49,314 bases of DNA, taken from positions 4,306 through 53,619 of the forward strand of contig JAKACV010000014.1 in assembly GCA_021821085.1 (NCBI GenBank). Reading direction: 5' to 3'. This document shows positions 42,634-49,314 of this stretch, piece after piece (position 1 is the first letter of the stretch; each line of letters begins with the position of its first letter). The DNA is from Bacillota bacterium. Its GTDB lineage: Bacteria > Bacillota > Bacilli > Alicyclobacillales > SLC66. A program made the position numbers and the translations under genes. Under the pieces are notes generated by a model. The model did no database searches. It worked only from the letters and a program-made list of their open reading frames with translations, and was not told where the DNA came from.

Positions 42634-43230
42634 TTACGATTTTTTGCGTGCGATTCGATTTTCTTTGACATTATTTTTGATAGTCTGCAATGCGCGTTGA
42701 TAGGCTCTTGAAATGGTAGAGACAGATAAGTCCATCGCGCAGGAAATTTCCGTGAATGTATAGCCTTGTTCGACGAATAAGGAGAGAATGATCTGATCTC
42801 TTTGCGAAAGTTGTTGAATACTGACGACTACGTCTTGCCACAGTTCGGAATCAGAAACTTCATCGCCGGCGCGAATGTTGATCGCGTGTTCAAGGTCTAC
42901 TGTATAGGGGGTTTCGTATGCTTTCATTTTTGCTTGATAGGAGCGAGTAACCTTGACGGGGGATGAATCGCGCAGCGTATCACGCATGGCAAACTTGACC
43001 TGTTGGCGAAAGGCGATCATGATCCATTCTTCAGATGTGTCTTGATTCTCGTTATGGGGCATGCTCTCTTTATGTCGCAGACAATATTGCCACCACCTCG
43101 TGCGCGCAACAGATATGAGATCATCGCAATCGATGGAGTTGCTTTTGCGCCAATGAACGAGTCGTAGTGCGAGGCGTCTTACATATTGTTCTTGTTCAAC
43201 TGTGAAATCGGAATACGGTACATCCCTCAA
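42634..43230 (-). CDS. short sigma-70-family sigma factor, first gene of the flagellar block
   Basis: 198 aa from TTG 43230, with AAGGAG 9-10 nt upstream. Region 2 is seen at about 35-100 (IDCDDLISVARTRWWQYC, FRQQVKFAMRDTLRD) and region 4 at about 135-190 (LSQRDQIILSLFVEQGYTFTEISCAMDLSVSTISRAYQRAL). The linker is short, so region 3 is largely missing, unlike SigD/FliA (about 250 aa). The piece FAMRDTLRDSSPVKVTRS resembles the MLDELRxxDWVPRSVR stretch of SigD. It may be a diverged flagellar sigma factor partnered with FlgM, or an ECF-like factor. It lies 37 bp before flgM. Basic C-terminus (ENRIARKKS). Confidence 0.75.
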   Translation of the reverse strand: MRDVPYSDFTVEQEQYVRRLALRLVHWRKSNSIDCDDLISVARTRWWQYCLRHKESMPHNENQDTSEEWIMIAFRQQVKFAMRDTLRDSSPVKVTRSYQAKMKAYETPYTVDLEHAINIRAGDEVSDSELWQDVVVSIQQLSQRDQIILSLFVEQGYTFTEISCAMDLSVSTISRAYQRALQTIKNNVKENRIARKKS

Positions 43231-43382
43231 ACGGTGTCACTCCTTGCCAGAATGGAGACGGGAAATATCTAAAAAAGTTACAAACCACCTATCTTACTAG
43301 TTATACCATAGGGTAGTGGAGGTTTCCTATGATCGAGACAGTTGGCTATGGTAAAACAATCTAAATATTATCAAAAGTAGCT

Positions 43383-43411
43383 TTGCGAATTGATAAAGAG
43401 GGTGTTATAAT
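43383..43411 (+). promoter_or_regulatory. sigma-A promoter of hpf
   Basis: TTGCGA (43383-43388), 17-bp spacer and consensus TATAAT (43406-43411), 32 bp before the hpf start. The rest of the 212-bp gap (43231-43442) has no gene; I could not place a promoter for the divergent sigma gene. Confidence 0.8.
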
Positions 43412-43442
43412 TCTGTTAACTTCCGAGGGGAGGAATAGAAAG

Positions 43443-44003
43443 ATGAAGATTCACGTTCGTGGAGATAATCATCTTGATGTGACACCTGCCTTAAAAGAGT
43501 ACCTGGATAAGAAGTTTTCGCGTATCGCCCGGTATTTTGATGCGCCAGCCTCACAGGAAGTGACGGTTACGATGTCGGTGACGAAGGAAGTCCATGCAGT
43601 AGAAGCGATGGTGCCGCTTGGACATATCATGTTGCGGGCTGAGGAACGGTCGGGGGATATGTATGCGTCCATTGATATGATGATGGACAAGCTTGAGAAA
43701 CAGCTTGATAAGTATAAACATAAAATCGGTCAGAAAATTGGTCACAGATTGAAAGTGGAGGGTGGTCGGGCAAAGGCTCAGGCTGTGCTCACTTCAAATG
43801 TAGTTCCTGTCGAAGAAGATGAAGAGTTTCCGCTTGTGAGAGTAAAACAATTTGATATGAAACCGATGCTTGTGCCAGAAGCGATTTTGCAGATGGAGTT
43901 GCTAGGACATGAGTTTTTCGTTTTCGCAAATGCGGAAACGGATCAGACGAGTGTGGTGTATCGTAGACGCGATGGGCAGTATGGATTGATTCAGTCACAA
44001 TAA
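43443..44003 (+). CDS. hpf: long-form ribosome hibernation promoting factor
   Basis: 186 aa from ATG 43443, behind GGGGAGG; the upstream open frame runs through the promoter and is rejected. N-terminal HPF/RaiA domain (1-100, DVTPALKEYLDKKFSRIARYF) and C-terminal dimerisation domain (about 125-186, VRVKQFDMKPMLVPEAILQMELLGHEFFVF). Long HPF dimerises 70S ribosomes into inactive 100S particles in stationary phase. It precedes secA and prfB, as yvyD does in B. subtilis, which marks this as the conserved chromosomal locus. Confidence 0.97.
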   Translation: MKIHVRGDNHLDVTPALKEYLDKKFSRIARYFDAPASQEVTVTMSVTKEVHAVEAMVPLGHIMLRAEERSGDMYASIDMMMDKLEKQLDKYKHKIGQKIGHRLKVEGGRAKAQAVLTSNVVPVEEDEEFPLVRVKQFDMKPMLVPEAILQMELLGHEFFVFANAETDQTSVVYRRRDGQYGLIQSQ

Positions 44004-44103
44004 TCGCCGCGGTGAAGTTTCCTGCTTTAGGCAACCTGGACGGGGACTAAGAATAAACTTAAAGTAACGATTCTTAGCGAGTTCAGGTGCGGGGGTGGGA
44101 ACG

Positions 44104-44364
44104 GTGGCCATACTCATGTGGTTTGTGCAGATCATCGCATTTCTTGTGGTGTGGAAAGTCGTCCATTTGTTATTTTGGAACCTTCGCAAAGGCGCAGGGG
44201 CGTCGTCTTTAGTCTGGGCGATGGTGATGACATTCGTGATTGCGGTGCTTGGAGTGATTATCGCACACACATCACATACGGCGTGGGCGATCTTGCTGGG
44301 GGTAAGTGTTTTGCTAGGTATTGCGAACGGAGAGTATGAGTATAATCGCGAATTGACTCGGTAG
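44104..44364 (+). CDS. small membrane protein of unknown function (86 aa)
   Basis: 86 aa from GTG 44104, with GGGGGTGG upstream; GTG 44095 lies inside that SD. It has three hydrophobic segments (IAFLVVWKVVHLLFW, MVMTFVIAVLGVIIAH, WAILLGVSVLLGIANG) and ends in a short charged tail, so it is probably an integral membrane protein with two or three passes. I do not recognise the family. It stands between hpf and secA; a terminator follows. Preceding 100 bp (44004-44103) contain no clear element. Confidence 0.65.
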   Translation: MAILMWFVQIIAFLVVWKVVHLLFWNLRKGAGASSLVWAMVMTFVIAVLGVIIAHTSHTAWAILLGVSVLLGIANGEYEYNRELTR

Positions 44365-44392
44365 AAATAGAAAAGGAAGTTATGGTTTTAGC

Positions 44393-44419
44393 AAAAGGGC
44401 GACTCTGTCGCTCTTTTGT
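44393..44419 (+). terminator. rho-independent terminator before secA
   Basis: AAAAGGGCGAC / GTCGCTCTTTT with a TCT loop and one mismatch; the right arm ends in TTTT. Confidence 0.8.
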
Positions 44420-44447
44420 TGTGTAGGGATGTGGAAAGAGGTAAAAT
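44419..44447 (+). promoter_or_regulatory. probable sigma-A promoter of secA
   Basis: TTGTGT (44419-44424), 17-bp spacer and TAAAAT (44442-44447), 51 bp before the GTG start. Confidence 0.58.
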
Positions 44448-44498
44448 GTAAACTTAAGATCAGAACGGATCTCGTATCGTTGAGGGGAGTGTACCCTG

Positions 44499-46886
44499 GT
44501 GATAGGGTTGATTAAAAAGGTGATCGGAGGCGGGAATGAGCGTGAAGTGAAGCGCTTAAACCGCATCGTAGATAGTATTCGAGCACTTGAACCAAAGATG
44601 GAAGCGATGTCGGACGATGAATTGCGTGGACAAACAGATCTATTTAAGGAAAGATATCAAAATGGAGAATCACTGGATCGAATGCTGCCTGAGGCTTTTG
44701 CTGTGACGCGCGAAGCTGCTAAACGCGTGATTGGAATGCGCCATTTTGATGTGCAGATGCTCGGTGGGATCGTATTGCATCATGGACGCGTTGCTGAGAT
44801 GCGCACAGGTGAAGGAAAGACGCTTGTTGCTACGCTTCCTGCCTATCTAAACGCGATTGCTGGGGAAGGTGTTCATGTAATTACAGCAAACGACTACTTG
44901 GCTCGGCGGGATAGTGAGTGGATGGGGCAAGTGCACCGCTTTCTTGGGCTTACTGTTGGGTTGAATGTGCATGGCATTTCGCATTTTGAGAAGCAAGATG
45001 CCTACCGTGCAGATATTACCTACGGGACTAACAATGAATTTGGATTTGACTATTTACGCGACAACATGGTTGTGCAAATTGAAGAGATGGTTCAGCGTCC
45101 GCTGTATTACGTAATTGTTGACGAAGTTGATAGTATTTTGATTGATGAAGCGAGGACGCCGCTCATTATATCGGGACCGGCGGAAAAGTCGACCGATCTC
45201 TATTTTACTGCGGATCTCTTTGTGCGTTCGCTGGTTGATGATGATTATCACACAGATGAAAAGGCGCGTTCAGCGAACTTGACTGAGACTGGCGTGCATA
45301 AGGCGGAACGTTACTTTCGCGTAGAGAATTTATTTGATCCGCAATATATTTCAATCAATCACCACATTATGCAGGCATTAAAGGCACATGCGCTCATGAA
45401 GCGAGATAAGGACTATGTCGTGCAAGGTGAGGAAGTCATTATTGTCGATGAGTTTACTGGACGCATGATGCAAGGGCGCCGGTATAGCGATGGATTGCAT
45501 CAGGCGATCGAAGCAAAAGAGGGCGTAAAGGTACAAAATGAATCAAAGACGCTCGCGACGATCACGTTGCAAAATTATTTTCGGATGTACAAAAAGCTGT
45601 CTGGGATGACAGGGACGGCGAAGACGGAAGAGCAAGAGTTCATCGATATCTACGGTATGGATGTCGTGACTATTCCGCCCAATCGTCCCAATCAGCGACT
45701 GGATGGATCGGACGTTGTTTATAAGACAGTGAATGGGAAGTTCTCGCAGGTTGTCAATGAAATAGCTATGCGCCATAAGACGGGACAGCCTGTGCTGGTT
45801 GGAACAACGTCTGTCGAAAAGTCGGAACTTCTTTCTGTGATGTTGAAGCGTAAAGGGATTAAGCATCAAGTTCTTAATGCGAAATATCATGAACGGGAAG
45901 CGGAGATTGTATCGCACGCGGGTGGACTCGGGATGGTTACCATCGCGACGAATATGGCGGGACGCGGTACGGATATTATTCTTGGCGATGGCGTGCAAGA
46001 TTTAGGTGGACTGCATATTGTTGGTACAGAGCGTCACGAGAGTCGGCGGATTGACAACCAGCTTCGTGGTCGTGCTGGGCGACAAGGTGATCCAGGCTCT
46101 TCTCGGTTCTACCTATCTTTGGAAGATGACTTGATGCGCATGTTTGGCTCAGATAATATCATGGGCCTCATGGATAAGCTCGGTATCGAAGAGGATCAAC
46201 CCATTGAGAATAAAATGGTGACTAAGGCAATTGAACGCGCGCAACGCAAGGTTGAGGCGAATAATTATGATATTCGCAAACACGTCTTGAAGTACGACGA
46301 TGTCATGAACAAGCAGCGCGAAGTGATTTATCGTCAACGTCGACAAATCATTGGACAGGATCATTTGCGTGATATTGTTGTGGGGATGGCGCGAGACTTG
46401 GTTGATTTCATGGTAGATACGTACTGCCTCATGGATCAAATCCCTGAAGATTGGGATCTTGCAGCGCTGATTGACTATGGAGAAAATCACTTTCTCACTT
46501 CAGAACGTCTGGCAGAAGTGGATTTGCGAAAATTTGAGCGGAATGAACTAAAGCAATTTTTATATGATCAAGTTGAAGTGGAATATCAGGGACGCGAAGC
46601 TGAAATGGGCGAAGTGATTCGCGAGTTGGAACGCATGGTGTTGTTGCGTACGGTGGATAGTAAGTGGATGGATCATATCGATGCGATGGAGATGTTGCGT
46701 CAAGGGATTCATTTGCGCGGGTATGGACAGATTGACCCGCTAACTGCCTATCAGCAAGAGGGTTATGAGATGTTTGAGAGTATGATTCACAGCATTCGCG
46801 AAGAGGTTACAATGTATGTGTTTAAGGCGCAGCTTTCTTATGAGGCACCACCAGAGACACCGCAACCGCTGTATACTTCATCTTGA
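44499..46886 (+). CDS. secA: preprotein translocase motor SecA
   Basis: 795 aa from GTG 44499, behind GAGGGGAG. ATP-driven motor that pushes secretory proteins, including the exported proteins of this window, through SecYEG. Walker A GEGKT at 104-108, [20 protein letters not shown] (Walker B), the preprotein crosslinking domain, the [12 protein letters not shown] and NMAGRGTDI motifs and the helical scaffold are all present. It ends at PQPLYTSS and lacks the usual C-terminal zinc-binding CxCx8CH/C motif and its long linker, so it is about 45 aa shorter than B. subtilis SecA (841). The core is intact, and it is presumably functional. prfB follows 35 bp later. Confidence 0.98.
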   Translation: MIGLIKKVIGGGNEREVKRLNRIVDSIRALEPKMEAMSDDELRGQTDLFKERYQNGESLDRMLPEAFAVTREAAKRVIGMRHFDVQMLGGIVLHHGRVAEMRTGEGKTLVATLPAYLNAIAGEGVHVITANDYLARRDSEWMGQVHRFLGLTVGLNVHGISHFEKQDAYRADITYGTNNEFGFDYLRDNMVVQIEEMVQRPLYYVIVDEVDSILIDEARTPLIISGPAEKSTDLYFTADLFVRSLVDDDYHTDEKARSANLTETGVHKAERYFRVENLFDPQYISINHHIMQALKAHALMKRDKDYVVQGEEVIIVDEFTGRMMQGRRYSDGLHQAIEAKEGVKVQNESKTLATITLQNYFRMYKKLSGMTGTAKTEEQEFIDIYGMDVVTIPPNRPNQRLDGSDVVYKTVNGKFSQVVNEIAMRHKTGQPVLVGTTSVEKSELLSVMLKRKGIKHQVLNAKYHEREAEIVSHAGGLGMVTIATNMAGRGTDIILGDGVQDLGGLHIVGTERHESRRIDNQLRGRAGRQGDPGSSRFYLSLEDDLMRMFGSDNIMGLMDKLGIEEDQPIENKMVTKAIERAQRKVEANNYDIRKHVLKYDDVMNKQREVIYRQRRQIIGQDHLRDIVVGMARDLVDFMVDTYCLMDQIPEDWDLAALIDYGENHFLTSERLAEVDLRKFERNELKQFLYDQVEVEYQGREAEMGEVIRELERMVLLRTVDSKWMDHIDAMEMLRQGIHLRGYGQIDPLTAYQQEGYEMFESMIHSIREEVTMYVFKAQLSYEAPPETPQPLYTSS

Positions 46887-46921
46887 TGAGGTAGTTTGAG
46901 TAATGGAACCGGGAGGTTATT

Positions 46922-48050
46922 ATGGCAGATACGTTTGGTGAGTTGAAGCAGATACTTCAAAATATGGACCAGCGTTTGGCGGATATCGGGAGGTCTCTTT
47001 GACGTCGCGACAAAACGTGAACGAATTGAGACGCTAGAGGCGAGAATGTCGGACGCGGCCTTTTGGGACGAAGCTTCTGCAGCGCAAAAGGTGATTGCGG
47101 AAGTGAATGGTCTGAAAAGTTTAGTGGAAAAGTATAGTCGCTTGCATGGGGAATTAGAAGATTTGCAAGTGGCACTTGAATTGGCGCAAGAAGAAGATGA
47201 CCAAGAATTGTTTCGTGAAGCGGATAAGGGTAGTGAACAACTGCTGGAAGAACTTGATGGATTTGAGCTGGAGTTGCTTTTAGATGGACCCTATGATCGC
47301 AATCACGCCATTGTTGAGCTACATCCGGGGGCCGGTGGGACGGAGTCGCAGGATTGGGCGCTTATTTTGCTGCGTATGTATACGCGTTGGGCGGAGCGAC
47401 GGGGCTGGAAAGTGGAAACACTTGACTATCTACCGGGAGATGAGGCAGGGCTTAAAAGTGTGACATTACTCATCTCGGGGCATAATGCCTACGGATATCT
47501 AAAGGCGGAAAAAGGTGTACACCGTCTGGTGCGCATCTCTCCGTTCGATAGTTCCGGGCGGCGTCATACCTCGTTTGCGTCGGTTGATGTGATCCCGGAA
47601 ATTGATGATGATGTTGAGATAGGTATTAAGCCAGATGAATTAAAAATTGACACGTATCGCTCCACCGGTGCGGGCGGACAACATGTTAACACTACCGATT
47701 CGGCGGTGCGCATTACGCATATTCCGACGAATATCGTTGTCACGTGTCAAAGTGAGCGTTCGCAGATTCAGAATCGCGCGGTGGCTATGAAATTGCTTGT
47801 TGCTCGATTGTACGAAAAAAGGCGAGAGCAGCAAGAGGAGGAGCTTGCCGCTTTGCGTGGAGAACAAAAGGATATTGGGTGGGGCAGTCAGATTCGCTCC
47901 TATGTTTTTCATCCTTATTCGATGGTGAAGGATCATCGGACAAACTATGATGTAGGCAATGTACAAGCGGTCGTTGATGGAGAGTTGGATGGATTTGTGA
48001 ACGCTTATCTGCGTTGGCAGTTGAAACGCCGTTCAACCACGACTTTGTAG
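46922..48050 (+). CDS. prfB: peptide chain release factor 2 (programmed +1 frameshift)
   Basis: 375 aa made from two frames: 46922-46999 joined to 47001-48050. The zero frame meets UGA at 47000-47002 after 26 codons; a +1 slip on CUU gives the full protein. RF2 reads UAA and UGA stop codons, so the slip is an autoregulatory sensor of its own level. The tripeptide anticodon SPF occurs in [11 protein letters not shown], and the catalytic GGQ at 251-253 in [10 protein letters not shown]. Start ATG 46922 follows GGGAGG. An internal ATG at 47046 opens the long frame but is not the real start. Confidence 0.97.
46988..47003 (+). promoter_or_regulatory. prfB programmed frameshift signal
   Basis: An internal SD-like GGGAGG (46988-46993), a 3-nt spacer, then CTT TGA C (46997-47003). 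This is the classic RF2 recoding site. Confidence 0.95.
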
Positions 48051-48112
48051 AGATATTCGTGTCCTTCAAGTAAGGGGATTTGTGTCTTTTCCTGTTACTT
48101 TGGTATGCGTAT

Positions 48113-48152
48113 GGCGCCGTATGCAGGAATGCCGCTGCGGCGCCTTATTTTT
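48113..48152 (+). terminator. rho-independent terminator after prfB
   Basis: GGCGCCG (48113-48119) / CGGCGCC (48138-48144) stem followed by a T-rich tail (TTATTTTTG). Confidence 0.8.
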
Positions 48153-48189
48153 GTTGTGCTGGCGTTTATGCAGGTGAGGGGGATCTGGA

Positions 48190-49071
48190 TTGAATCGTGA
48201 ATTATTTGTGATGGTGGATGAGGAATACGCAAAGTATATCAGCGAACATCCTGACATGGAAGATCGCTGGTTACTTGAACAAACAGCCTACACAGCTCAA
48301 GAACGACGTGGTTTATATGCTTTTTTGCCGCTGCACGAGGGAGTTCGGGTGCTGGATGTGGGGACTGGATTTGGTGCGCTTGCAACTGAGTTAGCGGCGT
48401 TTGCGCCAATTGCAGTTACGGGAGTGGATGTAAGTGTGCAAAAGCTTGATATTGCACGCGCCATTGCACAGGCTGTTGTAACCCGGCGGTTGGCAATGGC
48501 AACGGATGGGCAGAGCGGAGATAGAGCTGTTCCTGAGTTTATCGAAGGGGATGCTTATCGTTTGCCGTTTGCGGATGAGGCTTTCGATCTCGTAATCTCT
48601 CGCTTTTTGTTTCAACATCTACCAGAACCCCTTATTGCCATGAAAGAATTTTTTCGTGTCGTGCGACGTGGTGGGATGGTGTGTGTGATAGACGTCGATG
48701 AAGGATTGTCGATAGGGTATCCAGAGACGAATGCGGAAATGGTCCTACATCGCGTATTTCGGGCTCTTCAAGAAGTCCGAGGCGGGGATCGGATGGTTGG
48801 TCGCAAGTTGGGGTTTTATCTGCAGGAGGCGGGTTTTGCTACGATACATAGTGTGGCGCAATTGCAATCAGGATACTCTGAGTCCATGAGGGAAGATGGG
48901 TTAGTACAGTTTGCCTTACGCAAATTGCAAGATGCGCGAGAAGAAATCATTCGTATGGGGTTACTGTCAGCAGATGAGTATGATGCCTACTATGCGGAGT
49001 ATGCGGATGGTATGGAAGGATGGCGATTTGCGACAAATGGGCAGATTACGGCTTTTGGTGTCAAACCATAA
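48190..49071 (+). CDS. class I SAM-dependent methyltransferase
   Basis: 293 aa from TTG 48190, behind GAGGGGGA. The Methyltransf_11-type Rossmann core is at about 50-185: motif I VLDVGTGFGALATEL, acidic VTGVDVS, and FDLVISRFLFQHLPEP, then RRGGMVCVIDVDEG. The N-terminal 45 residues and the C-terminal part (about 200-293, helical) are not identified. It would transfer a methyl group from SAM to a small molecule; substrate not predictable. It follows the prfB terminator; a promoter was not resolved in the 140-bp gap. Confidence 0.88.
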   Translation: MNRELFVMVDEEYAKYISEHPDMEDRWLLEQTAYTAQERRGLYAFLPLHEGVRVLDVGTGFGALATELAAFAPIAVTGVDVSVQKLDIARAIAQAVVTRRLAMATDGQSGDRAVPEFIEGDAYRLPFADEAFDLVISRFLFQHLPEPLIAMKEFFRVVRRGGMVCVIDVDEGLSIGYPETNAEMVLHRVFRALQEVRGGDRMVGRKLGFYLQEAGFATIHSVAQLQSGYSESMREDGLVQFALRKLQDAREEIIRMGLLSADEYDAYYAEYADGMEGWRFATNGQITAFGVKP

Positions 49072-49072
49072 T

Positions 49073-49170
49073 GAGGTGATGGGCATTTAGCTCTGAGTGA
49101 GCAGCGAGTTTTGGATAGGTATTCAAAGGCGGTAGAGGGGGACTTGTTCCTTCGTCTATTGCTTTTCTGA
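49073..49170 (+). pseudogene. possible broken start of a gene (27 codons)
   Basis: Directly after the methyltransferase stop is a strong SD (GAGGTGAT, 49073-49080), and 6 nt later an open frame begins at 49087 with TTA where TTG would be a normal start. The frame reads LALSEQRVLDRYSKAVEG, which looks like a real protein N-terminus, and stops at 49168-49170. A single base (TTG to TTA) would account for the lost start, and the gene is also cut short. Which gene it came from is unknown. Confidence 0.3.
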
Positions 49171-49198
49171 AGTCGGAAAAGTAAGACTGCAAAAATAG

Positions 49199-49228
49199 TT
49201 GACTCGTGAAAGGATGATGTGCTATATT
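49199..49228 (+). promoter_or_regulatory. strong promoter, probably of an rRNA operon
   Basis: TTGACT (49199-49204), 18-bp spacer and TATATT (49223-49228), preceded by an A-rich stretch like an UP element. Confidence 0.58.
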
Positions 49229-49235
49229 ACTACCT

Positions 49236-49314
49236 GTCGCCGCAAGCGGAGACGAAAGAGAAGAGAGCAAGTGGATCCTTGAAAACTAAATGCAACGAGA
49301 GACAAACCACGCGA
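49236..49314 (+). ncRNA. probable rRNA operon leader, cut by the window end
   Basis: The sequence after the promoter has no open frame and contains CCTTGAAAACTAAA at about 49276-49289, a string typical of pre-rRNA leaders and spacers in Bacillota. The mature 16S gene would start beyond the window; no rRNA body is visible here. Confidence 0.45.

Noticed and set aside
43383-43442. 20-residue N-terminal extension of HPF
   Set aside because: The extension codons are the -35 and -10 boxes of the hpf promoter.
49236-49314. 16S rRNA gene body
   Set aside because: Only leader-like sequence is present; no conserved 16S 5' end is reached.

Overview
The window (about 49 kb) comes from a spore-forming, flagellated, low-to-mid GC Bacillota. 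The evidence is an alpha/beta-type spore protein gene, a complete late flagellar gene set, many GTG/TTG starts with strong Shine-Dalgarno (SD) sites, and the comFC ... hpf-secA-prfB neighbourhood known from Bacillus. A sedolisin of the kumamolisin type (a family common in acidophilic Alicyclobacillaceae), with SLH, GH18 and transglutaminase surface proteins, points to an acid-tolerant relative of Alicyclobacillus. That placement is inference. The left end lies inside a heptamer array and the right end inside a probable rRNA leader, so the window may be a contig broken at repeats.

Layout. 1-9498 is a secretome block: a transglutaminase-like protein behind a 7-bp tandem array, a TPR lipoprotein, an SLH-GH18 protein, an EAL protein, a DUF4855 protein and a sedolisin. 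9774-14873 holds a four-PAS histidine kinase, a cold-shock protein and two tandem stalk-domain proteins. 15155-17909 is an LCP / WecG-TagA / LCP operon for attaching a wall polymer, preceded by a terminator-bearing leader. 18016-22154 holds a spore protein, metK, a small membrane protein and a diguanylate cyclase. 22190-28906 holds an XRE-TPR regulator divergent from a small gene, then phoU, recD2 and a PhoP/PhoR two-component pair. 29167-31217 is degV and comFC, separated by a G-rich 10-bp tandem array.

31201-43230 is one long minus-strand flagellar block. In transcription order it reads sigma factor, flgM, flgN, flgK, flgL, flagellin, fliD, fliT-like, GT2 glycosyltransferase, fliS, second GT2 glycosyltransferase. 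In Bacillus subtilis the equivalent block lies between the same neighbours (comFC and hpf-secA-prfB) but in the same direction as them, so here it is inverted in place. It has gained two glycosyltransferases, probably for flagellin glycosylation, and a sigma gene, and it lacks fliW, csrA and flaG.

43443-49071 returns to the plus strand with hpf, a small membrane protein, secA, prfB (with its programmed +1 frameshift) and a methyltransferase. A short broken reading frame and the promoter and leader of a probable rRNA operon follow.

No CRISPR array, transposase, prophage or tRNA gene was recognised. The least ordinary parts are the inverted flagellar/glycosylation block, the two tandem arrays placed just before genes, the leader at 14895-15154, and the broken gene at 49073-49170.
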